DNA of 64,000 nt from Bin125 sp026705025 (lineage in GTDB: Bacteria; Chloroflexota; Dehalococcoidia; Bin125), in NCBI GenBank assembly GCA_026705025.1, contig JAPPBN010000030.1, forward strand, positions 29,484 through 93,483. The letters run 5' to 3'. Under the pieces are notes generated by a model. The model had not been told where the DNA came from, made no database searches, and was given only the letters and a program-made list of their open reading frames with translations. Shown one piece after another: positions 17,579 to 26,387 of the stretch (the stretch's first letter is position 1; the number at the start of each line of letters is the position of its first letter). The position numbers and the translations under genes were made by a program.

Positions 17579-17925
17579 TCAGCTCCTTCCTCGCTCGCTT
17601 CGGCCGCGGGGAACGCATCCCGTCCCTCGGCCAGCTCGCGCCAGGGCGCAGGTAGCTCGTCTGCCGACTCAGCCTCGCGCCATCCAATTGCTCGGTGCTT
17701 GAGGTACTTGGACGCCGGCACCTGGATCCAGTGCTCGTCTGCGTGCAGCCCGTCTGCGTCGGCCGCGTCGTCCTCGGGACGCCGCATGAGGATGTCGTAG
17801 TCCTCGACGCCTCGGCCCGCCGCGCGGGCGCGTCGAAACTCGTCGTGGCTCAGGAGTACGGCGCGCTCCCCGGCGCGAACGAACAGCAGAACGTCCGCGC
17901 CTTCCTCGGTTGTCTTGCTTGCCAT
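17575..17925 (-). CDS. Hypothetical acidic protein of the phage-like module
   Basis: 116 residues, acidic, no membrane segment or recognised domain. It contains DVLLFVRAGERAVLLSHDEF and HWIQVPASKYLKHRAIGWRE. Located between the capsid-side genes and the membrane proteins and overlapping the next gene by 4 nt, so it belongs to the same operon. Confidence 0.55.
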   Translation of the reverse strand: MASKTTEEGADVLLFVRAGERAVLLSHDEFRRARAAGRGVEDYDILMRRPEDDAADADGLHADEHWIQVPASKYLKHRAIGWREAESADELPAPWRELAEGRDAFPAAEASEEGAE

Positions 17926-17968
17926 TGGTTGCTTCCTCTCTGTTCAGGGTTCTGCCCTGCGGTTGTGT

Positions 17969-18286
17969 TCAGCTCGGACCGAAACCAGCGTTGATCTCGG
18001 TCTGGAGCCAGGGTTCGGCCTCGATCGACACGGCCTCATGCGGAAGTCCGTGCTCCTCGGCCGCGTCGAGCAATAGCCGTTCAGCTTCCCGCGCGTCGTG
18101 GAAACCGTTGCCCAGCAGCGCATGGTCTCGAGCGAGATACTCGCGACCGTGCCGGTCGCGTTTCGGTACTCGCAGATGCGCGCGCTGGGCCCGCAGCCTG
18201 CCTCCGAGCTGCGGCGCCGAGAAGGTCTCGGAGCGCAGCTGGGAGAAGTCCGCCGGCGACCAGAGTCCGCGGTCGTCCAGGGGCAT
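17969..18286 (-). CDS. Hypothetical protein following the capsid gene
   Basis: 105 residues, starting 3 nt after the capsid stop. Charged and soluble; contains VPKRDRHGREYLARDHALLG and a helix-rich C-terminus. In tailed phages the gene after the capsid is often a head-completion protein, but there is no motif here to prove it. Confidence 0.55.
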   Translation of the reverse strand: MPLDDRGLWSPADFSQLRSETFSAPQLGGRLRAQRAHLRVPKRDRHGREYLARDHALLGNGFHDAREAERLLLDAAEEHGLPHEAVSIEAEPWLQTEINAGFGPS

Positions 18287-18289
18287 GAC

Positions 18290-19171
18290 CTAGCCTCCGT
18301 CCGCTGTGATCTGGCAGCCGTGGTGGCTGAATCCGGCGATGCCGGCGTTGTAGTCGGCCAGCGAGCGCAGCGTCACGCCGGGCCACTCGGCCTCTTCGAA
18401 GACCGACATCTGCCAGTCCATCGAGCAGGCCCAGACCAGCGCCTCGCTGCCGAACATCGAGCAGATGTAGTCGCCGCTGCCGTCGGCGGACATGTAGCCG
18501 TCGACGAACACGGCCGTGCCCATCAGCGGGATCTCCGAGACGTGGAATCGCCGGATCATCTGCTCCGAGATGCCCGCCGGAATCCAGTTGGATCCCGATC
18601 CCACACCGCTCGCGCCGATGTCCTCGAGTACGTGTTCGGCGACCACCGGTGAGAGCACCGTCACGACGTCGCCGCGCGGTGGTCCGCCCTTCGATCGCGC
18701 CACCGACTGTAGAATTCGGCGGGCTTCGCGCAGCTTCGCCAGGGTCAACTGTTCGCCGGTTGCCCCGACGTCGTTGTCCGTGTGCCAGTTCGCGAACTCA
18801 CCGGTCAGGTCCGTGTCGATGTCCTGGCCCTGCGATAGCGCCATCTCGTCCGAGACCAGGCGGACCAGGTCTTCCTGCGAGTAGTTGATCGCGCGAACGT
18901 GAATGCGCACTGAGATCGCCCGGAACGTGGGCGAAATCGTGTTGCTGGCCAGGGTGAAGCGCGACGTCGTGCTCAGCTCTTCGCCCTCGCCCGGCGTTTG
19001 CACGCTCGAGACGCTGGAGACTCGCGGAATCTGAGCGCTGTTCGAGCCCTTGGGCACAATCAGCTTGCGCGCCAGGGACAGCATTGGCGCCGACTGCGGC
19101 ATCTGCGCAATCGTCCGTTCGACCATCGCCGCGTACGAGGCCGAAATGTTGGTGGTCAGGGTGTCAGCCAT
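18290..19171 (-). CDS. Phage major capsid-like protein
   Basis: 293 residues from ATG 19171, preceded by AAAGGAC. Features resemble HK97-fold coat proteins: N-terminal helix (MVERTIAQMPQSAPMLSLAR), GSNSAQIPRVSS, TFRAISVRIHVRAINYSQED, LREARRILQSVARSK, VVTVLSPVVAEHVLED, and a C-terminal strand region with IPLMGTAVFVDGYM. No protease or scaffold domain is fused. It is followed by small genes and a lysis cassette. Family placement is by pattern, not search. Confidence 0.7.
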   Translation of the reverse strand: MADTLTTNISASYAAMVERTIAQMPQSAPMLSLARKLIVPKGSNSAQIPRVSSVSSVQTPGEGEELSTTSRFTLASNTISPTFRAISVRIHVRAINYSQEDLVRLVSDEMALSQGQDIDTDLTGEFANWHTDNDVGATGEQLTLAKLREARRILQSVARSKGGPPRGDVVTVLSPVVAEHVLEDIGASGVGSGSNWIPAGISEQMIRRFHVSEIPLMGTAVFVDGYMSADGSGDYICSMFGSEALVWACSMDWQMSVFEEAEWPGVTLRSLADYNAGIAGFSHHGCQITADGG

Positions 19172-19192
19172 GAAAAAGTCCTTTCAGTTGGT

Positions 19193-19229
19193 CGTCATTC
19201 CCGCGCAAGCGAGAATCTCGATTTCCGTG
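19193..19229. repeat. GTCATTCCCGCG...GAGAATCTCG repeat
   Basis: GTCATTCCCGCGCAAGCGAG followed by AATCTCG, related to the palindromes at 33929-34024 and 60091-60181 (GTCAT, GCGGG/CCGCGG core, ATCTCG edge). It lies between the capsid gene and its upstream neighbour. Confidence 0.5.
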
Positions 19230-19237
19230 CATGAACG

Positions 19238-19663
19238 TCATGCCTCCGGATGTCGCGCCAGCCAGTCGGCGAACTGGGCTCGGCGCCGCTGCCGATGAGC
19301 TTCGTCATCGCTCGATCGGATGAAGTCGGTCCACTCGGCGACGCTGTCCGGCTGGGCAGCCGGCGGGCCGCCGCGCAGGCCGCTGGTCGGACGCGGTTGC
19401 GAAGCGCGGGCGCGCGCCTCGAAATCCCGTGTCAGCTCCGAGCGAACCGTGGCCTCGCGTTCGCGAGCCGCCCGCTCCGCGATCAGATCGCGCCAGGCGT
19501 TGGCCAGGTCGTCCGGCTCCTCAGCCGAACCAATGCGATCGCGTTCATCTGCCGACAACTCGCCGATCGCATCGAGCATCGCCTCCCGTAGCGCCGTCCC
19601 GTCGCCCGCTCCCGCTTCCGGTTGCAAGCCGTCGCCAACGGCCGTGGTCTCTGCAGATTCCAT
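19238..19663 (-). CDS. Putative capsid scaffold-like protein
   Basis: 141 residues from ATG 19663, with GGAGG correctly placed upstream. Highly charged, Ala/Glu/Arg-rich and helical (LREAMLDAIGELSADERDRI; REREATVRSELTRDFEARAR), with no recognised domain. Its place directly before the capsid gene and its composition are those of a scaffold protein. Function is inferred from position. Confidence 0.55.
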   Translation of the reverse strand: MESAETTAVGDGLQPEAGAGDGTALREAMLDAIGELSADERDRIGSAEEPDDLANAWRDLIAERAAREREATVRSELTRDFEARARASQPRPTSGLRGGPPAAQPDSVAEWTDFIRSSDDEAHRQRRRAQFADWLARHPEA

Positions 19664-19841
19664 CTGCGCCTCCAAACAAACTGAGCGCCGACGGACAATG
19701 TCCGGTCGGCGCTCGAAGGCGCGCGGTCCGTTGCGCTAGGTCGTCGAATGTATGCCGTCGCCCCATAGAACACAAGTTCCCTATTGTGCCCCCGGCAACA
19801 CCCTCAAACTTGGAGGCCCCTACGAGATACAAGATCTGGTT

Positions 19842-19877
19842 CCTTCTCCCTGAGGGAGAGGGTTAGGGTGAGGGCCC
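19842..19877. repeat. Dispersed palindromic repeat, family A, copy 2
   Basis: CCTTCTCCCTGAGGGAGAGG then GTTAGGGTGAGGGCCC, the reverse orientation of the element at 3395. Confidence 0.75.
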
Positions 19878-19970
19878 TTCAGCGATCGAGCCAGGCCAAC
19901 TTCCCACCGCCAAACAGCAAACGCATCGAATTTTCTGGCGCTAGTTGGTCAAAACCTGACAAAACTGAGC

Positions 19971-20011
19971 CAGATCTGGACCAATCTGGACAAATCTGGA
20001 CAAATCTGGAC
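19971..20011. repeat. Phased 10-bp repeat, ATCTGGA type, copy 1
   Basis: Four blocks with exact 10-bp period: CAGATCTGGA, CCAATCTGGA, CAAATCTGGA, CAAATCTGGA. The core TCTGGA reappears in opposite orientation and the same period at 35911-35950. It could be an iteron-like protein-binding array upstream of the fused CoA-transferase gene. Confidence 0.75.
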
Positions 20012-20137
20012 GCCAGAACGCGCGATTCTCAGTCCACAACAGCAGATCAACCAATCGCCTCCCAAAATCGCCCGCCCGCCCCACATCCCTCCCGGATCGG
20101 TGATTGGGCCCTCGATCGCTGCAAGTATCCTGACCCA

Positions 20138-22564
20138 ATGCTCAACGACACCCGAATTCTCGACCTCACCGACGAACCGCTCGCCCTCGGCGCGCGCATG
20201 CTCGCCGATATCGGCGCCGACGTCGTCCGCATCGAAGACGCCCGCGGCGACCAGCTCCGCATGCGCGAACCAGCCATCAATGGCGACGCGCCCAGGGCCG
20301 AGCGCGGCTGGGCCCACCTGCTCTACAACGCCGGCAAGCGCTCCGTCGCCGTCAATGTCGACGATCCCGAGACCTGGACCCGGATCGAATCGCTGCTGCC
20401 GCACTTCGACGTAGTCCTCGCCCCGCTGGAACCGGCCGATGCGCTGGCCGACTGGCTCGAACGCGGCCGCAACGGCGAGTGGTCCGCCGAGATCCCCATC
20501 GTCGACGCCGTCTTCCGCCGAGGCGCCGACGAGCCGATGACCGACCTCACCGCCATGGCCGCCGGCGGACACATCGTGCTCAACGGCCATCCCGAAGACC
20601 CGCCCGTCTGGCCGGCCGGCAACCTCTCCCACAAGCAAGGCTCAATCGCCATGGCCGAGGCAGCCATGGCCCTGATCATGCAGCGTCGACGCGGCGGCGA
20701 GGTCGGCCGGATCACGGTCGGCATCCAGGAAGCGGTCACCTTCACCACCCTGCAGACCGCCAGCGGCAACTGGTGGACCTGGCACGGCACCTCGCCCAGC
20801 CGCCACATCCCCATCGGCTCCGGCGTCACCTTTCAAGCCAAAGACGGCCACTGGCTCTCCTTCACCATCCACCCGCCGCACTGGTACCGATTCGTCAACT
20901 GGGTCGACGACGTGCTCGGCCTCGAAGAGGGCGAACTCAGAGGCGAAGACTGGGACGACGAGTTCTGGCGCGAGCAGCACCAACCAGAGATCGTCCCCTG
21001 GATCGACCGCCTCTGCAAGGCCCTCACCGTGGCTGAACTGCACGACAAGGGCCAGGAACTCGGACTCCTCGTCCTACCGATCAACACGGTCGAGGAAGTC
21101 GCCAACGACCCCCACTTGATTGCAAGGGGCTACTACCAGTCCGTCGACCACCCCCAGCTGGCAACCAGCCTCATCCTCCCCCGCTCCCCAATCCGAACCC
21201 GAGGCGAACAAACCCGCGCCCGGCGAGCCCCCACCCTCGGCGAGCACAACCGCGAGATTCTCCAGACCTTCCCTTCCGGGGGAGATGCCGCGGAGCGGCC
21301 CAGGGGCCCCGCTCCAAACCAGGCGCCAGTCCTCTTCAACGGCACACCCCCGCCACCACGAAAACCCCTCGACGGCCTCCGAGTCCTCGACTTCACCTGG
21401 GCCATCGCCGGCTCGCTCGGCACCCGGCTGCTCGCCGACCTCGGCGCAGATGTGCTGAAGATCGAATCCGAATCGCGAATCGACCCGATCCGCTATCGAG
21501 GCGTCCAGCCGCCCGACCACTTCTCGATCAACACCAACGGCACCTTCAATGACTGCTCCGGCGGCAAGAAGTCGGTCACGCTCAATCTCAAGACTGAAGA
21601 GGGAATCGAAGCCGTCCGCGAACTGGCCCAGCATGCCGATCTCGTCACCTCCAACTACACCCCCTACCGGCTCGACCGCTGGGGCATCGGCTATGACGAT
21701 CTGCGCCAGCTCAAGCCGGACATCATCGTCTGCAACGTCGCCGTCATGGGCATCGAGGGTCCGCGCGCCGAATGGCGCTCCTACGGCAACGGGATCGTCG
21801 CCATGTGCGGTCTTGCCCATCGCTCCGGATTCCCCGGTAAAGCGCCGATTGGACTCGGAACCCTGCACACCGATTTCACCGTCCCCTACTACCTGTCAAC
21901 CTCAGTCATGGCCGCCCTCGACCATCGAGAGCGCACTGGCGAGGGCCGCTACCTCGAGATCGCCCAGTACGAGACTGCCGTCCAACTGCTTGACACCGAA
22001 CTCATCGAAGCACTCAACGGTGCAGCTGAGCGTCCACGGATCGGAAATCGCTCGCTCTTCATGTCGCCGCACGGCGTCTTTCCCGCCGCCGGGGACGAGC
22101 GCTGGGTCGCGATCGCATGCCGCGACGACACCGACTGGCGCAGCCTCTGCCGGGTCATGGGCCGCGCCGACCTCGCGGCGAGGCCAGAGCTCGACAGCCT
22201 CGCCGGGCGCCAGGCCAACGAGGACGAGCTGGAAGCCGCCATTGCCAGCTGGACCCAAGCCCAGGACGACTGGACCTCGTACCGACTGCTGATCAATGCC
22301 GGAGTCCCCGCCAGCCCGGTCGAGCGTCTCGAGGACTTCTTCGACGGCCAGGACCGCGCGATGAGAGACAACTACAACCCTGCGGAATCGCCCGAGGGCT
22401 GCACATTCCAGATCCAGCAGGAGCCAATCATCTGGGACGGCGAGCGCCTCCCCGCTGTCCGCGCTCCGATCTGGAGCGAGCACACCGAGGAAGTGCTCAA
22501 GGGTCTGCTGGGCTACAGCGACGACGATATGACCCGCCTCGCCGCCGCCGGCACGCTGGGTTAG
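20138..22564 (+). CDS. Fused double CaiB/BaiF CoA-transferase
   Basis: 808 residues, twice the normal family length. Domain 1 (about 1-395) starts ILDLTDEPLALGARMLADIG and has Ser where the catalytic Asp should be (NLSHKQGSIAM). After a Pro-rich linker, domain 2 (about 410-808) starts GLRVLDFTWAIAGSLGTRLL and has Asp579 in LHTDFTVPYY. Domain 1 resembles the Asp-less gene at 4765 and domain 2 the Asp-bearing gene at 3520. So it is the fused form of that gene pair, giving an internal heterodimer with one active site. ATG 20138 was chosen because the family fold begins at once; no clear RBS. Confidence 0.88.
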   Translation: MLNDTRILDLTDEPLALGARMLADIGADVVRIEDARGDQLRMREPAINGDAPRAERGWAHLLYNAGKRSVAVNVDDPETWTRIESLLPHFDVVLAPLEPADALADWLERGRNGEWSAEIPIVDAVFRRGADEPMTDLTAMAAGGHIVLNGHPEDPPVWPAGNLSHKQGSIAMAEAAMALIMQRRRGGEVGRITVGIQEAVTFTTLQTASGNWWTWHGTSPSRHIPIGSGVTFQAKDGHWLSFTIHPPHWYRFVNWVDDVLGLEEGELRGEDWDDEFWREQHQPEIVPWIDRLCKALTVAELHDKGQELGLLVLPINTVEEVANDPHLIARGYYQSVDHPQLATSLILPRSPIRTRGEQTRARRAPTLGEHNREILQTFPSGGDAAERPRGPAPNQAPVLFNGTPPPPRKPLDGLRVLDFTWAIAGSLGTRLLADLGADVLKIESESRIDPIRYRGVQPPDHFSINTNGTFNDCSGGKKSVTLNLKTEEGIEAVRELAQHADLVTSNYTPYRLDRWGIGYDDLRQLKPDIIVCNVAVMGIEGPRAEWRSYGNGIVAMCGLAHRSGFPGKAPIGLGTLHTDFTVPYYLSTSVMAALDHRERTGEGRYLEIAQYETAVQLLDTELIEALNGAAERPRIGNRSLFMSPHGVFPAAGDERWVAIACRDDTDWRSLCRVMGRADLAARPELDSLAGRQANEDELEAAIASWTQAQDDWTSYRLLINAGVPASPVERLEDFFDGQDRAMRDNYNPAESPEGCTFQIQQEPIIWDGERLPAVRAPIWSEHTEEVLKGLLGYSDDDMTRLAAAGTLG

Positions 22565-23079
22565 CTCTGCCAGCGCCCCTTGCCCCAACCGCCCATGCCA
22601 TCCCGATCGAAGCCGTTGTTCACGACATCTTCAATCCGGGTCGCTGCCTCCGACTTCTTCGTCTCGGCCTCTTCATCGGTCAGCTTGCCGGCCTCCACGG
22701 CCGCGTCGATCCGCTCGTTGGCCTTGACGACCAGCGCGTCGATCACCGTCTGCGCATCGACGCCGTTCTCCCCGGCAATCTCGGCCAGCGTCTTGCCTTC
22801 GGCGAGCGCAGTCTTCAGTCCGTCGACATCCGTGCCCACCAGCTCGGCCAGCGCTGAAACACCGGCGCCGAACTTGCCGTGACCCCTGCGGCCTTCGCAG
22901 TCTTCCTTCTCCGATTCTCCTTCGCCCTCCGAGAATTGCTGGCCATGTTGAGTGCGATTGCCGTCTTCCGAACGTGCCGAGATGACCGTCACTGCTGCGA
23001 CCCCGATCGAAGCAACCAGCGCCAGCGGCAGGAGCCACTTGTAGGCCAGACCAATCCAGCGATTCGAAATTGTTTCCAC
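22561..23079 (-). CDS. Membrane-anchored protein with C-terminal helical repeat-like domain
   Basis: 172 residues: N-terminal membrane segment (WLLPLALVASIGVAAVTVIS), an acidic Glu/Ser linker, then helices with ALAELVGTDVDGLKTALAEG, KTLAEIAGENGVDAQTVIDA and AAVEAGKLTDEEAE. The last segments recur in Gram-positive and Chloroflexota secreted proteins of unknown role. The Gly/Lys/Trp C-terminus (GMGGWGKGRW) is odd. Its stop overlaps the convergent fused transferase stop by 4 nt. Confidence 0.6.
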   Translation of the reverse strand: METISNRWIGLAYKWLLPLALVASIGVAAVTVISARSEDGNRTQHGQQFSEGEGESEKEDCEGRRGHGKFGAGVSALAELVGTDVDGLKTALAEGKTLAEIAGENGVDAQTVIDALVVKANERIDAAVEAGKLTDEEAETKKSEAATRIEDVVNNGFDRDGMGGWGKGRWQS

Positions 23080-23200
23080 CGGTCATTCCCTTCTTGCATC
23101 TGGGGGCCGTCCCCGATGCAAGAAACCTATGGAGACGACGTAAGCGCCATCCGACCGGCAGGTATGCAGAGCGTCAACGCTCGGTGAAGTCTGGCGCTGG

Positions 23201-24544
23201 CTAGGGAATCTCGGGGTCGTAGTCCATCCCGATATGGCCGCGCTCCCGGAACGCCTCGTATTCCGACTCCGGATAGCCCAGCACCTCGCGATAGACGTAG
23301 TCGTTGTCTTCGCCCAGCGCGACCGCCGGCTTACGGATCCCCAGCGGCGTCTCCGAGAACCTCATGAACGGCGTGTTGTAGCGGAACGAACCCACGTCGT
23401 CGTAAAGGTCGTGCTCTTCGTTCAGACCCCGGTGCTGCACATGCGCATCGTCGTAGATCCGCGATGAATCCAGCACAGGCGCCGCGGGCACGCCGTGCGA
23501 CTGCAACACATGCATCAGCTCATAATCCGTCTGAGTCGATGTCCATTTCGCAATCTGCTCGTCCAGTAGGTCGTGACCTTCCAGACGCCCCGCCTCTCGC
23601 CGCAGTTCCGGCGCGCTTGCCCATCCCGGATCGCCCATCGCCGCTCGCAGACCCAGCCACTGGTCGTCATCCATCACCGAGATCGAGATCCAGCGGTCGC
23701 TGCCGTCCGTCCCGTCGCCGTCCGATTTCGCCGGATAGAGGTTGTACGGAGCGTGTCCGTTGACCGATCGATTGCCGATCCGTTCCTGCACGACCCCATT
23801 GAACGAGTAGTCCATGAAAGCCTGTGCCAGCATCCCTCCTGCGCACTCCGCCTGCGCCAGCTCAATGAACTGGCCCTCGCCCGTCCGACGCCGGTGCCGC
23901 AGCGCCGCCATAATCGCGAACGCCGCGTGCGCCCCGGCGACATAATCCCCGGAAAAGATCGAAGTGATGTAGGACGGGTCAAGGTCGGGATAGCCGCGCA
24001 ACAGCGTGTGTCCCATTACCGACTCGAGATGCACGCCCAACGCGCGTGCGAAGCGGTAGGGACCGTTCGACCCGTATGCGGGCATTCGCAGGGCGATGAT
24101 GTCCTCGCGCGACTGACGCAAGAAGTCCGGTCCAATGCCCAGCTTTTCCAGCGTGCCCGAGGCATTGTTTTCGACCAGCGCATCCGATTTCGAGACCAGG
24201 TTAGCGAAGATCTCGCGACCTTCGTCGGAGACGAGATCGACGGTCATCGAGTGCTTGTTGCGGAACTGCTGGACGAAGGTCGGCGCGTAGTTCCAGGGCC
24301 GCGGTCCAGGTTCTGCGTTTGGGTAGCCCACCGCCCAGCCTGCGCCGGCTTTGACCATCTCCGCCGACGGCCGGGCCTGTCCGCCCCGGGTCATCGGTTG
24401 CCAGACGTGGATGTTCTCGACTTTGATCACTTCGGCGCCAAGGTCGGCCAACAGCGTTGTCCCGAAGGTCCCCGCCCAGACCACAGTCAGGTCAATCACG
24501 CGAATGCCAGAGAGTGGCAGAGTCAAGGCTGGATCGCTACTCAC
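23201..24544 (-). CDS. CaiB/BaiF family CoA-transferase, subunit with catalytic Asp
   Basis: 447 residues from GTG 24544, which overlaps the stop of the upstream CaiB gene by 8 nt (GTGAGTAG); starting earlier would only add unrelated residues. Opening GIRVIDLTVVWAGTFGTTLL; Asp200 in IFSGDYVAGAH matches the catalytic position. It has a roughly 30-residue insert after the first strand region (MTRGGQARPSAEMVKAGAGW). Expected to form a heteromer with the Asp-less neighbour. Substrate unknown. Confidence 0.87.
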   Translation of the reverse strand: MSSDPALTLPLSGIRVIDLTVVWAGTFGTTLLADLGAEVIKVENIHVWQPMTRGGQARPSAEMVKAGAGWAVGYPNAEPGPRPWNYAPTFVQQFRNKHSMTVDLVSDEGREIFANLVSKSDALVENNASGTLEKLGIGPDFLRQSREDIIALRMPAYGSNGPYRFARALGVHLESVMGHTLLRGYPDLDPSYITSIFSGDYVAGAHAAFAIMAALRHRRRTGEGQFIELAQAECAGGMLAQAFMDYSFNGVVQERIGNRSVNGHAPYNLYPAKSDGDGTDGSDRWISISVMDDDQWLGLRAAMGDPGWASAPELRREAGRLEGHDLLDEQIAKWTSTQTDYELMHVLQSHGVPAAPVLDSSRIYDDAHVQHRGLNEEHDLYDDVGSFRYNTPFMRFSETPLGIRKPAVALGEDNDYVYREVLGYPESEYEAFRERGHIGMDYDPEIP

Positions 24545-25757
24545 CCAGCGCTCCCGTCGCTCGCAGATCCCCGATCTCTGACGAGCCAAACCCGCACTCC
24601 GACAACACCTCGTCCGTGTGCCCCCCCAGCTTGGGCGCCGGGCGCCTCAGCGACCAGGGTGAGGCCGACATCATGAACGGGCGGCCGGGAATCTGGACTT
24701 CACCCAACTCGTCGTGATTGGTCTCGGCCCAGAAGCCGCGATCGCTGAAGTGGGTGTCTTCGAAGAGCTCGTCGACCGAGAACAGTGGGCCGCAGAGCAC
24801 CTTCGCCTCTCGCGCCTCGGCCCAGATCTCACGTTTGGTCCGCTCAAGCGCCCAAGGCAAGAAATGGGCGTTGAATTCTTCAACCAGCGCCGGATTTACT
24901 CCGGCGCCCGGCCGCCACCACTTCTCCTCCTGCAGCCACTCGGGGCTGCCTAGCATCTCGTCCAGGCGCGGGACCCGAATCGCGGCACCCGAAAATTCCA
25001 CGTAGCCATCGGCGCAGGGATAGACGCCCGATAGCATGCCCGCCGCCGGACCGGGCGCGCGCAGCGACTTGCGCCCGGCGTACTCCCAGCCCATGGTTGT
25101 CGCGTGGCGGCGGTCGACGCCGTTGAACTGTGCATCGGCCATGGCGAAGTCGACGTGCTGGGCGATGCCCTGCAGCTCGGCCGAGGTCAACGCTCCCATC
25201 GCCGCGGCCGCCGCTGCCGAGCCGCACTCGACGAGCGAAGCAGTGCCGTACATTTTGACCGGCTCACGATCCTGTACGCCGATCGAGTACATCTCACCGG
25301 CGAACCCGTACAGCACCAGGTCCGAGACCCGGTAGTCGCGGTAGGGCGAGTCGTGGCCGAACGGCGTGATCGAGACCATCGGCAGGTCGCCGCGCGACGC
25401 GCTCACCTGCTCCCAGCCGTAACCCAGCGACTCCAGCCGCCCGGCCGGCTGCGACTCGATTACGATGTCGGCCCGCCGCAACAGCCGCTCCATCACCGCT
25501 CTCGCCTCTTGCCGTTCCAGGTCAAGCACCATCGAGCGCTTGTTGGTGTTGAAGTAGAAGAAGGTCCCGGACCGTTCCGGCCCGCTGACGCCCTGATACC
25601 AGGGCCCGACTGACCGCGACGGATCGCCGCCGGGCGGCTCAACCTTGATCACGTCCGCGCCGAAGTCGGCAAACAGCTTGGTGCAGTACGGACCCGCGAC
25701 GTGCTCGGTCAGATCGAGAACGGTGACGCCTTCGAGGGGTCCAGCTGGGTCCGCCAT
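24537..25757 (-). CDS. CaiB/BaiF family CoA-transferase, subunit lacking the catalytic Asp
   Basis: 406 residues from ATG 25757 (MADPAGPLEGVTVLDLTEHV). The usual family features are present (GADVIKVEPPGGDPSRSVGP, NTNKRSMVLDLE). The active-site region reads ASLVECGSAAAAA, without Asp at the aligned position (a Glu lies two residues further on). Second example of an Asp-less gene immediately before an Asp-bearing one. Confidence 0.85.
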   Translation of the reverse strand: MADPAGPLEGVTVLDLTEHVAGPYCTKLFADFGADVIKVEPPGGDPSRSVGPWYQGVSGPERSGTFFYFNTNKRSMVLDLERQEARAVMERLLRRADIVIESQPAGRLESLGYGWEQVSASRGDLPMVSITPFGHDSPYRDYRVSDLVLYGFAGEMYSIGVQDREPVKMYGTASLVECGSAAAAAAMGALTSAELQGIAQHVDFAMADAQFNGVDRRHATTMGWEYAGRKSLRAPGPAAGMLSGVYPCADGYVEFSGAAIRVPRLDEMLGSPEWLQEEKWWRPGAGVNPALVEEFNAHFLPWALERTKREIWAEAREAKVLCGPLFSVDELFEDTHFSDRGFWAETNHDELGEVQIPGRPFMMSASPWSLRRPAPKLGGHTDEVLSECGFGSSEIGDLRATGALGE

Positions 25758-25874
25758 GCGTCGGAGTGTAGGGGTAGCGTCGAAACACAGGCTCGGCAGC
25801 CGCGCTTCTCCAATGCGAACCGCAGCCGTTCTGAACATAGAGCAGATAAACCAGGTATCCGCTATATTGACCAC

Positions 25875-26105
25875 ATGGCAGCAATGAATCCGATCCTTCG
25901 CATTCGCCGGGCATTCCGAGAGTTCGGCGCGACCTCCGCACAGGCCGACGAAGCGGTGAGCGCCGTTGACGAGTACTACGTGAGCCGGCAAGAGTTCGAT
26001 GACCGGATCAGGGCCATCATGGCAGAGCAGACCAACCGCATACTCCTAGGCACATTCGTCCTGCTCAGCATCGCCGTCGGCGTGATTCTCGCTTTCGTCG
26101 CCTGA
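25875..26105 (+). CDS. Small membrane protein, MNPILR family, copy 1
   Basis: 76 residues from ATG 25875: MAAMNPILRIRRAFREFG, a helical middle and a C-terminal membrane segment (ILLGTFVLLSIAVGVILAFV). It shares MNPILR.R.AFR with the next gene, so the two are tandem duplicates. The layout resembles short coiled-coil plus anchor proteins; function unknown. Divergent from a CaiB gene. Confidence 0.6.
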   Translation: MAAMNPILRIRRAFREFGATSAQADEAVSAVDEYYVSRQEFDDRIRAIMAEQTNRILLGTFVLLSIAVGVILAFVA

Positions 26106-26117
26106 GTTGAGCTCGAC

Positions 26118-26378
26118 ATGGCGACGATGAATCCAATCCTGAGACTTCGGCAAGCATTCCGATCGATGGGCGTTGAGGACGACCGGGCGGACGAAGCCGC
26201 GGACGCCATCGACCACCACACCTACGGACGTCGAGAGTCGGATCTGTTTCATGCCCAGATGATGTTGGAGTTTCGCCGTGACATGGCGGAAATGCGCACT
26301 CAGATGCTCCTGGCCATCTTCATCGCCGCGGGTTTGATCATCACCGCGGTCGGAGTTCTCATTGCCGTGTTCGACTGA
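26118..26378 (+). CDS. Small membrane protein, MNPILR family, copy 2
   Basis: 86 residues: MATMNPILRLRQAFRSMGVE, then a charged helix (MMLEFRRDMAEMRTQM) and a C-terminal membrane segment (LLAIFIAAGLIITAVGVLIA). It starts 12 nt after copy 1, so the two probably form one unit and perhaps a membrane complex. Convergent with the terminase gene 10 nt away. Confidence 0.62.
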   Translation: MATMNPILRLRQAFRSMGVEDDRADEAADAIDHHTYGRRESDLFHAQMMLEFRRDMAEMRTQMLLAIFIAAGLIITAVGVLIAVFD

Positions 26379-26387
26379 CTCCATGGC

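Larger units (their letters stand above)
19664..20137. other. Intergenic region between scaffold-like and fused CoA-transferase genes
   Basis: No gene seen. Holds a family A palindrome (19842-19877) and the phased 10-bp ATCTGGA array (19971-20011), about 130 bp before the fused CoA-transferase start. Divergent promoters are expected here. Confidence 0.55.
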
